Below are positions 7,558 through 14,467 of a stretch of DNA of 18,863 nt, in pieces (within the stretch, counting starts at the first letter, position 1; each line of letters opens with the position of its first letter). A program made the position numbers and the translations under genes. Below the pieces are notes generated by a model, which was not told where the DNA came from, searched no databases, and saw nothing but the letters and a program-made list of their open reading frames with translations. The stretch comes from JBEKEX01 sp050013615 (lineage in GTDB: Bacteria > Chloroflexota > Anaerolineae > Anaerolineales > Anaerolineaceae). The stretch is from contig JBEKEX010000023.1 in the NCBI GenBank assembly GCA_050013615.1, positions 1 to 18,863 on the forward strand, read 5' to 3'.

Positions 7558-8130
7558 TCAGTTGCGGAAGTGTATCTTGCCGTTATCCATCGAATCGATG
7601 CAGACCAGTGTTTCGATGGGCACATTTAGAGGCATCAAGGCTTCACGGCCGCCTTCGAACGTCTTCTCGATCAGTGCACCGATGCCCACCAGGGTCGCGC
7701 CGGCAGCCTGGGTCAGGCGTACCAAGCCCATGATGGTCGCACCGGTGGCGAGGAAGTCATCGACGATGAGCACGCGCTCGCCGGCTGCCAGATATTCCGG
7801 CGAGACGATCAGCTCCACCATGTTGCCTTTGGTATGCGAAGGTGCCACGGTCAAATAGACCTGGTCGGGCATGGTGATGGGTTTTGTCTTGCGGGCATAG
7901 ACCACCGGCAGCTTCATGTGCAAGGCGGTGGTCAAGGCAGGCGCAATGCCTGAGATCTCGGCGGTGAGGACACGTGTGGCTCCGCAATCAGAGAAGAGGC
8001 GGGCGAACTCGCGCCCGCAGGCATCCATCAACATGGGATCGACCTGGTGGTTGATGAAGCTATCCACTTTGAGAATGCCGTTGCCCAAGTTCATGCCGTG
8101 TGCTGCGATACGTTCTTGTAATTCCTGCAT
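7558..8130 (-). CDS. xpt: Xanthine phosphoribosyltransferase
   Basis: A 190-residue type I phosphoribosyltransferase matching Xpt length and pattern: MQELQERI at the start, GNGILKVDSFINHQVDP (17-32), a TAEISGIAPA stretch (57-66), and the PRPP-binding loop VLIVDDFLATGAT (120-132). The enzyme salvages xanthine to XMP, the direct substrate of GuaA encoded next to it, so the pair gives a two-step xanthine-to-GMP route. The ATG at 8130 was chosen because GGAG lies 7 nt upstream (CTCC at 8138-8141 on the plus strand) and because homologues start here; 11 extra residues upstream look non-coding. No purine riboswitch is seen in the leader. Confidence 0.93.
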   Translation of the reverse strand: MQELQERIAAHGMNLGNGILKVDSFINHQVDPMLMDACGREFARLFSDCGATRVLTAEISGIAPALTTALHMKLPVVYARKTKPITMPDQVYLTVAPSHTKGNMVELIVSPEYLAAGERVLIVDDFLATGATIMGLVRLTQAAGATLVGIGALIEKTFEGGREALMPLNVPIETLVCIDSMDNGKIHFRN

Positions 8131-8176
8131 GACGATACTCCGAAAATAAAGTTGTTTGAACAATTGGTCTGGCTAG

Positions 8177-8185
8177 AGTATACCA
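8177..8185 (-). promoter_or_regulatory. Extended -10 promoter candidate for xpt-guaA
   Basis: On the minus strand TGG precedes TATACT (TATACT is 8182-8177), an extended -10 element. The -35 region is poor. The resulting leader would be about 40 nt, too short for a purine riboswitch. Confidence 0.4.
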
Positions 8186-8317
8186 CTGCTCCAGAAACGG
8201 TAGTTGTAAATCCTGGCTGGAAATTTGGTAAATCGTCATCGAACGTAGCATGGCGAGCTCCTTGGTCCTATTTTTGGATGTACAGACGATGGAAGGGAGT
8301 GTGTTAGAATCACGTCC

Positions 8318-8980
8318 ATGATCGAGCTTGTGCTGGCTTCCAGTTCCCCGCGGCGCAAACAATTGATGGCACTATTGGGGCTGCCTTACAGTGTCCGGCC
8401 CATACCAGTGGATGAGACTCCCCATCTCGATGAACAACCGTTCGATTACGTGCGCCGTGTGACACAGATGAAAGCGCAGGCTTATGCCGATCAGCCGGGG
8501 GTGATGGGGCTCGTCATTGCCGCGGATACCATTGTAGTGGATGGTTCCGATATCCTAGGGAAGCCGGCTGACAAGCAAGGCGCCATTGACATGCTGCGCC
8601 GTTTGCGCGGGCGCACCCACGTTGTCTGTACGGCGTTGGTGGTTTATAATCTTCTTACCCGGCAACAGGAATGCGATCTGTGTACCTCGCACGTGCCGAT
8701 GCGTTCTTATACGGACGCTGAGATCGAGCATTACGTTGCCAGCGGCGACCCCCTGGACAAAGCGGGAGCCTATGCCGTACAGCACAAAGGTTTCCATCCG
8801 GTAGAAGCGTTCGCTGGCTGTTACGCCAGTGTCATGGGCTTTCCTCTTTGTCACGTGGTGCGCACATTGAAAAAGTTTGGCGTGCAGCCCATGGCTGATG
8901 TGCCGGCCGCCTGCCAGGCTTGCCTGGAATACCAATGCCCAATCCATGATGCGGTGTTGAGAGGCGAAAACATAGGATAA
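8318..8980 (+). CDS. maf: Maf-family nucleotide pyrophosphatase with Cys-rich C-terminal tail
   Basis: A 220-residue protein. Residues 3-190 form a Maf/Ham1-fold domain: LVLASSSPRRKQLM (4-17), VDETP (31-35), the catalytic Asp70 in IAADTIV, GKPAD, and GDPLDKAGAYAVQ (143-155). Maf proteins hydrolyse non-canonical or canonical nucleoside triphosphates (dTTP, UTP or modified pyrimidines) and are linked to septum formation. A tail of about 30 residues follows with C199, C202, C207 and H210 (CxxC-x4-CxxH), beyond the usual end of the family; it could bind a metal. The gene is the first of a plus-strand block that leads into a cell-wall transpeptidase and rsgA. The ATG at 8318 has no close Shine-Dalgarno (GGAAGGGAG is about 17 nt away). 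Confidence 0.92.
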   Translation: MIELVLASSSPRRKQLMALLGLPYSVRPIPVDETPHLDEQPFDYVRRVTQMKAQAYADQPGVMGLVIAADTIVVDGSDILGKPADKQGAIDMLRRLRGRTHVVCTALVVYNLLTRQQECDLCTSHVPMRSYTDAEIEHYVASGDPLDKAGAYAVQHKGFHPVEAFAGCYASVMGFPLCHVVRTLKKFGVQPMADVPAACQACLEYQCPIHDAVLRGENIG

Positions 8981-9006
8981 ACACCTGGCCTGTACCAGGA
9001 GGTGTT
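8980..9006 (+). promoter_or_regulatory. Hairpin that covers the ribosome-binding site of the penicillin-binding protein gene
   Basis: AACACCT (8980-8986) pairs exactly with AGGTGTT (9000-9006), which is followed at once by the ATG at 9007. The right arm contains most of the Shine-Dalgarno sequence AGGAGGTG. An alternative stem pairs CCTGG with CCAGG. The first base of the left arm is the last base of the maf stop codon, so a ribosome ending maf would unfold it. This is a plausible translational coupling element. Confidence 0.6.
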
Positions 9007-11241
9007 ATGAAACAAAGACGTTGGTTATTGTACTTACTGATTGCTTCCATTATATTGACGTCCTGTGGTTCGGGAGCCGCCGCCAAAACAGCGACGCCTG
9101 CACCGACGGCAACTTCGTCGCTGCCCACTCCGCCGATCAGCATCACGCGCGCGCCGGATCCCCAGGCTGCTACCCAACAATTCCTGGATGCCTGGAAGTC
9201 CAGCGATTATCCCACGATGTATACGATGTTGAGCGGTGCCAGCAAGGACGCCCACACCCAGACGGATTTCACGAAATATTACACCGATGCGACGAGCGCT
9301 TTGACGCTGGCTTCCATGGACGTTCAGGTGCTTTCTACATTGACCAGTCCCGCTTCGGCACAGGTTGCCTACCAGGTGACATTCCACACTGGCTTGCTGA
9401 GTGACATACAGAAGTCGATGCAAATGAACCTGACGCTGGAGAATGGCAACTGGCGCGTCCAGTGGAACGAGAGCCTGGTCATGCCGGAACTGCAACCGGG
9501 CTATCATCTCTCGTTGGATGAAAAATGGCCTGAGCGCGGCAATATCTACGACAGCGCCGGCAATATCATTGCCACCAACAGCGATGCTTACGCCTTGGGG
9601 GTGATCCCCGGGCAGATCGCCAACGGCCAATGGGGTACGGTGGAGACACAACTTGCACAATTGACCGGCAAAACGACACAGGCCATCAACGCCATGATGC
9701 AGGCCGTGCCTTCGGGCTGGTATGTGCCTGTCGGTGAAGCGCCGGCCCAGACTTTTGATAACAACAGCATTGTTACTTCGTTGAGTGGCTTGGTTTATAC
9801 CAAGTACAGCGGACGGTACTATTTCGACCAGGGGATCGCTTCGCAGGCAATCGGTTACATGCAGGCCATCCCCAAGGATGAGTTAAGCCAATACCAGGCA
9901 GAAGGTTATCGCGGTGATGAGAGTGTTGGCTCTGCCGGGTTGGAGAGTTGGGCTGAGAAGCAGTTGGCAGGCAGGCCCAGCGCTTCATTATATGTAGTGG
10001 ATTCATCCGGGGCAGTGGTCACGCGGTTGGCGCAGGTCGATGCGGTGATGTCCCAAGATGTTTACACAACCTTGAATTATAATTTGCAACTTGCTGCCCA
10101 GCAGTCTTTGGATGGGTTCAACGGCGCCATTGTGGTGATGGAACGCAATACGGGGCGCGTGCTGGCCATGGCGTCATCGCCAAGCATCGACCCGAACTTG
10201 TTCAACGTTGGTAACTACAACAGACAGTCGCTGTTTTCGACAGAATATAACGATGGCAACCAACGCTTGCTCAACCGGGCGACACAAGGTGTCTATCCTT
10301 TGGGCTCGGTGTTCAAGATCATTGTGATGGCAGCCGCACTTGAAAGCGGTCTTTATACCGCCAGCACGCCATATGATTGCAAATCTACTTTTACCGAACT
10401 GCCGGATGTCACCTTGTACGATTGGACTTATGAGTATGGAGACCCCCCAAGCGGTATCTTGACGTTGCCGGAAGGGTTGATGCGTTCCTGCGACCCTTAT
10501 TTCTATCATATCGCCCTCGATCTGTTCCGCCAGAAGGGTGCCAATTTCGTGTCCGATATTGCCAAAGGGTTTGGCCTGGGCTCTGCTACGGGCGTCGATG
10601 CGGTGGCCGAGAGCAAAGGGTCAGTGCCCGTTCCGGCCAACGATGGGGATGCCGTCCAGCAGGGGATTGGCCAGGGAGCCTTGCAGGTGACCCCACTGCA
10701 AGTGGCAGATTTCGTTGCCGCGGTGGGCAATGGCGGCACGCTTTATCGTCCCCAGATCGTCGAGAAAATCGCCACTTCCAATGGCCAGGCTTCTTTCCAG
10801 TTTTCGCCGGATGTACAGAGCACTTTGCCTGTCTCGGCTAGCAATTTGAAGATCATCCAGGATGCCATGCACCAGGTGATCGTTAATCAACGCGGCACGG
10901 CTCACACGCAATTTATGGGCTTGAATATCCGCGTATTCGGCAAGACCGGCACCGCCAGCGTGAGCACCGACACCAATAGCAAACCACATGCCTGGTTCGC
11001 CGGCTACACCGATCAACAGAACCAATATCTCCCGGATATCGCTGTGGTGGTGATCGTTGAGAACAGTGGAGAAGGCTCGGAATTCGCTGCGCCCATTTTC
11101 CGCCGTATGGTCGAAGTCTATAACGGCTATACTTCGCTGACTCTCTTCCCATGGGAATCGAGTTTGTATGTAACCAAGACGCCGACGCCGGAAACGACGC
11201 CGACTGCCGGCCCGGCCCCCACCGAAACTCCAGCCCAATAA
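9007..11241 (+). CDS. Class B penicillin-binding protein, MecA/PBP2-like transpeptidase lipoprotein
   Basis: A 744-residue protein. A lipobox (ILTSC, Cys20) and a Thr/Pro linker lead to an NTF2-like MecA_N domain (about 53-155: ATQQFLDAWKSSDY, a TVxxxNGxWRVQW-type end). The PBP dimerisation domain follows (from about 176, ERGNIYDSAGNIIATN), then the transpeptidase domain (about 372-705) with SVFK (Ser434, Lys437), SCD (494-496) and KTGT (646-649). All three active-site motifs are present; the second is SxD, as in several PBP2-type enzymes, not SxN. It ends in a Thr/Pro-rich tail. The enzyme cross-links peptidoglycan outside the membrane. MecA-type N-domains occur in beta-lactam-insensitive and sensitive enzymes alike, so resistance cannot be inferred. 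It lies in the maf-rsgA block with 26 nt after maf. Confidence 0.92.
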   Translation: MKQRRWLLYLLIASIILTSCGSGAAAKTATPAPTATSSLPTPPISITRAPDPQAATQQFLDAWKSSDYPTMYTMLSGASKDAHTQTDFTKYYTDATSALTLASMDVQVLSTLTSPASAQVAYQVTFHTGLLSDIQKSMQMNLTLENGNWRVQWNESLVMPELQPGYHLSLDEKWPERGNIYDSAGNIIATNSDAYALGVIPGQIANGQWGTVETQLAQLTGKTTQAINAMMQAVPSGWYVPVGEAPAQTFDNNSIVTSLSGLVYTKYSGRYYFDQGIASQAIGYMQAIPKDELSQYQAEGYRGDESVGSAGLESWAEKQLAGRPSASLYVVDSSGAVVTRLAQVDAVMSQDVYTTLNYNLQLAAQQSLDGFNGAIVVMERNTGRVLAMASSPSIDPNLFNVGNYNRQSLFSTEYNDGNQRLLNRATQGVYPLGSVFKIIVMAAALESGLYTASTPYDCKSTFTELPDVTLYDWTYEYGDPPSGILTLPEGLMRSCDPYFYHIALDLFRQKGANFVSDIAKGFGLGSATGVDAVAESKGSVPVPANDGDAVQQGIGQGALQVTPLQVADFVAAVGNGGTLYRPQIVEKIATSNGQASFQFSPDVQSTLPVSASNLKIIQDAMHQVIVNQRGTAHTQFMGLNIRVFGKTGTASVSTDTNSKPHAWFAGYTDQQNQYLPDIAVVVIVENSGEGSEFAAPIFRRMVEVYNGYTSLTLFPWESSLYVTKTPTPETTPTAGPAPTETPAQ

Positions 11242-11245
11242 TTAT

Positions 11246-12157
11246 ATGAAGTTAGCCACTGTCCCAGGTCAGGTCACTCGCCTACAATCAGGTTTCTATA
11301 CGGTAAAAACTGAACAAGGCACAGTGACCTGTTTCCTGCGCGGACGGCTGAAGCGGCGTGATCACCAGGGGGATGTGATCGCCGTGGGGGACAGGGTGCA
11401 GATCAGTTTGCAGGCGGATGGCAAGGGGGAGATCGAGGAGATCGTGCCGCGCAGTAATGCATTGGTGCGCCTGGATCCCACCCCTAAAGGAGCATATCAA
11501 CAGATCTTGCTGGCCAACCCGGACCAAGTGGTGCTGGTGTTCGCCTGCGCCCAACCGGCTCCCCACCTGCGCATGTTGGATCGTTTTTTGGTCATTGCCG
11601 AGAAAGCGAACCTTCCGGCATTGATCGTTGCGAATAAGCTGGACCTGGTAGGGCTGCGCGAAGCGCGCAAGATATTTTCGATCTATCCTCCTTTGGGGTA
11701 TGACGTGTTGTACACTTCGGCGAAACAGGCGAAGGGGGTGGAGGCATTGCGCCAGCGCCTGACAGGTAAACTCTCTGCTTTTGCCGGGCCTTCCGGGGTG
11801 GGCAAGTCCAGTCTGTTGAATGATATCCAGCCAGAATTGGGGCTGGCAGTGCGTGAGGTCAGCCAGCGGAACGATCGCGGCCGGCATACCACCATCGTGC
11901 GCCAGATGTACCCGCTACAGGGTGGAGGATTTGTCGCCGATCTGCCGGGGCTGCGCAGCCTGGCGTTGTGGGATACCCAGCCTGAAGAGCTGGATGGGTA
12001 TTTCCCGGAATTGCGTGACCTGGTGGCAAGTTGCCAGTTCAATGATTGTACTCATCGCAATGAGCCGGGGTGCGCCGTGCGCCGTGCCGTCGAAGAGGGA
12101 ACCGTTCATCCGGAGCGGTACGAATCCTACCTGCGGTTGCGCTTCGGCGAAAATTAG
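11246..12157 (+). CDS. rsgA: Small ribosomal subunit biogenesis GTPase
   Basis: A 303-residue circularly permuted GTPase that acts in late 30S maturation. An OB-fold spans about 1-75. The GTPase motifs come in permuted order: G4 NKLD (130-133), G5 SAK (158-160), G1 GPSGVGKSS (181-189), G2 Thr in GRHTT (212-216), G3 DLPG (232-235; DTPG is the commoner form). The C-terminal zinc site is C263, C268, H270, C276. The ATG lies 4 nt after the stop of the transpeptidase gene and no Shine-Dalgarno is visible, so re-initiation by the ribosome leaving the upstream gene is likely. Full length. Confidence 0.96.
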   Translation: MKLATVPGQVTRLQSGFYTVKTEQGTVTCFLRGRLKRRDHQGDVIAVGDRVQISLQADGKGEIEEIVPRSNALVRLDPTPKGAYQQILLANPDQVVLVFACAQPAPHLRMLDRFLVIAEKANLPALIVANKLDLVGLREARKIFSIYPPLGYDVLYTSAKQAKGVEALRQRLTGKLSAFAGPSGVGKSSLLNDIQPELGLAVREVSQRNDRGRHTTIVRQMYPLQGGGFVADLPGLRSLALWDTQPEELDGYFPELRDLVASCQFNDCTHRNEPGCAVRRAVEEGTVHPERYESYLRLRFGEN

Positions 12158-12205
12158 ATCCAAGAGCGACGTTGGCGCATAATACTTGTAGCTGCCAAGG
12201 TTCAG

Positions 12206-12236
12206 TCGACCAGGGATGGTGAGTATCGTTTATAAT
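12206..12236 (+). promoter_or_regulatory. Candidate promoter for the first substrate-binding protein gene
   Basis: A perfect TATAAT at 12231-12236 has a 4-of-6 -35 candidate TCGACC at 12206-12211 (19-nt spacer, long). The start codon is 19 nt downstream of the -10 box. The 98-nt gap after rsgA shows no convincing terminator. Confidence 0.4.
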
Positions 12237-12255
12237 AACCGCGTGAGGAATGGCC

Positions 12256-14208
12256 ATGTATCTTAAACGTTTCGTACTTTCCTTCAGCTTGATCATTGTC
12301 TTCGTTCTTTCATCCTGTCAAACGACGCCGGGAAAAGTGGCAAGCACGACTGTCGCATCGCCGGCTGTTACACCGACGGCAACGCCGGTTCCGCAACGCG
12401 TCCTCACCATTTGCCTTGGGCAGGAACCTTCCAGCCTTTACATTTATAAGGGAAATGGACGAAGCATGTGGAGCGTTTTGGAAGCAGTTTACGATGGGCC
12501 AATCGACACGCGCAGTTACGAGCCTGTCCCCGTGATCTTGCAAAGCATGCCCAGCCAACAAAATGGTGATGTTGTTTTCGAATCGACGAGTGTCAAAGAA
12601 GGTGACCTGGTGGTGAATACCAATGGCAACCTGGTGTCATTGACCAAAGGCACCACGGTTTTTCCCAGCGGCTGCACCAGTTCCAGTTGCGCCGTCACCT
12701 GGGATGGCAAATTGGCCTTGAACATGGACCGCATGGTGGTCACGTATCGCTTGTTGGCCGGACTGACCTGGTCGGATAGCGCCCCACTTTCTGCGGATGA
12801 TTCAGTTTATTCCTTCGAGCTCGCATCCGACCCTGCCACGCCCGTGGTCAAGACGGCCATCCAGCAGACCGAGTCGTATAAAGCATTGGATGCCACCACG
12901 GTCCAATGGACCAGCAAACCCGGCCTGGTAACGACACATTTCGAAGATTATTTCTGGTCCCCGTTGCCACGCCATACCTGGGGCAGCATCTCGGCAGCCA
13001 ATTTGCAAACTTCCCCCGAGTCCAACGAGCAACCCTTGGGTTGGGGCCCGTACAAGATCGACGAGTGGGTATCAGGTGATCACATCCGCCTGGTAAAGAA
13101 CCCCAACTATTTCCGGGCCGGAGAAGGTCTGCCGAAATTCGACGTATTGGTATTCCGTTTCCTGGGTGACCAGGCAGATACCAACCTGGCGGCGCTGCTC
13201 ACCGGCGAATGTGATATCGTCGACCAGACTGCCTTGTTGGAAGACCAGCTTCAGACCGTCCGGCAGCTTAATAATGAAAAGAAGCTGACGGCATATATCG
13301 GCCTGGGGCCGGAGTGGGAGCACATCGATTTTGGCATTACTCCGGCAAGCTACGATAACGGTTATTCCGTGGCCAGCGGCGACCGCCCCAATTTCTTTGG
13401 TGATGTACGCGTGCGCCAGGCCTTTGAGTATTGCTCGGATCGCCAGAGCATCATCCAGCAGGTGTTCTTCAATCAATCGGTCGTCGCCAACGGTTACCTG
13501 CCACCGGACCATCCGCTCTATGCCACCGATCAGACCACCTTTGCTTATGATCCCACGAAGGGGGAAGCATTGTTGGATCAAGTTGGCTGGCGTGATACCG
13601 ACAACAACCCAGATACGCCTCGCGTCGCGGTTGGCGTGTCGGGAATACCGGATGGGACGAAGCTGGAAGTGAATTATGTCACCACGTCAGCAAGTGAGCG
13701 AAAGCAGGCGGCAACCATCTTGAGCAACTCGCTGGCCGGGTGTGGTATTAAGGTCGATGTGAGCTACCTGAGTGCAGACCAATTGTATGCTGCAGGTCCC
13801 AGCGGTGTGCTGTTCGGCCGCCAGTTTGACCTGGCCGAATATGCCTGGGATATCGGCAGTCAACCGCCGTGTTTCCTTTATACCAGCAGCGAGATACCCA
13901 ACGCGGCAAACAGTTGGGGAGGAACCCGGTACGGCGGTGTGAACGCAACCGGATATTCAAATCCAGCCTATGATACCGCGTGCAATGCGGCACAGCAGAG
14001 TGGACTCGATGAAACTACCTACGCCGCGAAGCAAAAAGAAGTCCAACAAATATTAGCTACCGATGTGCCCGAGATTCCCTTGTTCTTTCAGATCAAAGTG
14101 GCTGTAGCCCGGACAGATTTGTGCGGGATGAGCTTGGATGTCAGCAGCCGGAGTGAGTTCTGGAACCTGGAGGCTTTCGATGTGGGCAACGGTTGCACCA
14201 CAAAATAG
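12256..14208 (+). CDS. ABC transporter substrate-binding lipoprotein, SBP family 5 (oligopeptide type), canonical order
   Basis: A 650-residue lipoprotein: lipobox VLSSC (Cys21) and a Thr/Pro linker to about 45. Family-5 (DppA/OppA-like) landmarks come in normal order: the start RVLTICLGQEPSSL, the lobe-I region VVTYRLLAGLTWSDSAPLSADD, GWGPYKIDEWVSGDHIRLVKNPNY, VLVFRFLGD, LLTGECDI, DVRVRQAFEYCSDRQSI, FAYDPTKGEALL, SERKQAATILSNSL, and a C-terminal EIPLFFQIKVAVART. It should capture a peptide or similar solute outside the membrane. About 11 cysteines in the exported part is high for the family. The ATG at 12256 was preferred to 12250 because GAGG (12245-12248) gives 7-nt spacing. Partner permeases lie 3 kb downstream. 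Confidence 0.9.
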   Translation: MYLKRFVLSFSLIIVFVLSSCQTTPGKVASTTVASPAVTPTATPVPQRVLTICLGQEPSSLYIYKGNGRSMWSVLEAVYDGPIDTRSYEPVPVILQSMPSQQNGDVVFESTSVKEGDLVVNTNGNLVSLTKGTTVFPSGCTSSSCAVTWDGKLALNMDRMVVTYRLLAGLTWSDSAPLSADDSVYSFELASDPATPVVKTAIQQTESYKALDATTVQWTSKPGLVTTHFEDYFWSPLPRHTWGSISAANLQTSPESNEQPLGWGPYKIDEWVSGDHIRLVKNPNYFRAGEGLPKFDVLVFRFLGDQADTNLAALLTGECDIVDQTALLEDQLQTVRQLNNEKKLTAYIGLGPEWEHIDFGITPASYDNGYSVASGDRPNFFGDVRVRQAFEYCSDRQSIIQQVFFNQSVVANGYLPPDHPLYATDQTTFAYDPTKGEALLDQVGWRDTDNNPDTPRVAVGVSGIPDGTKLEVNYVTTSASERKQAATILSNSLAGCGIKVDVSYLSADQLYAAGPSGVLFGRQFDLAEYAWDIGSQPPCFLYTSSEIPNAANSWGGTRYGGVNATGYSNPAYDTACNAAQQSGLDETTYAAKQKEVQQILATDVPEIPLFFQIKVAVARTDLCGMSLDVSSRSEFWNLEAFDVGNGCTTK

Positions 14209-14281
14209 AATAGTGGGGCAGACCTTTAATCCATGTTGCTTTATGAGACATGGCTATTCATTGTATTAAAAACTGATTAGC
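14209..14281. other. Intergenic region with weak hairpin after the first binding-protein gene
   Basis: CCATGT (14231-14236) pairs with ACATGG (14248-14253) around an 11-nt loop, without a T-run behind it. It may be a weak processing or termination structure. Nothing else is recognised here. Confidence 0.25.
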
Positions 14282-14310
14282 TTGACTTTAAATTTGGATT
14301 ATGCTAAACT
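14282..14310 (+). promoter_or_regulatory. Strong sigma-70-type promoter for the permuted binding-protein gene
   Basis: TTGACT (14282-14287) and TAAACT (14305-14310) are separated by exactly 17 nt, with TGC directly before the -10 box (extended -10). This is the best promoter match in the window, in an AT-rich region. Confidence 0.7.
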
Positions 14311-14467
14311 CTTTTCTACGTACCCCCAGTAGGTTGTAATCATTGGTGGGAATACGTCCATATAAAGCGCGAATTTAAAAAGGAGGTGCTATCGGAGTAA
14401 CGACTCAAACTTGCTAGTGCAGTATACTCATACACTTTCTTAAATAACTTGATGGAGGAGAATAATC
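14311..14467 (+). other. Long 5' leader with an orphan Shine-Dalgarno
   Basis: About 150 nt lie between the promoter and the ATG at 14468. The leader contains AAAAAGGAGGTG (ending 14387), a near-perfect ribosome-binding sequence followed only by a 5-codon frame ending in TAA at 14400, and then the real Shine-Dalgarno GGAGGAG just before the gene. I recognise no riboswitch class. Confidence 0.45.

Noticed and set aside
8131..8317. Purine riboswitch upstream of xpt-guaA
   Set aside because: The conserved loop and junction bases of the purine riboswitch are not found on the minus strand, and the likely leader is only about 40 nt.
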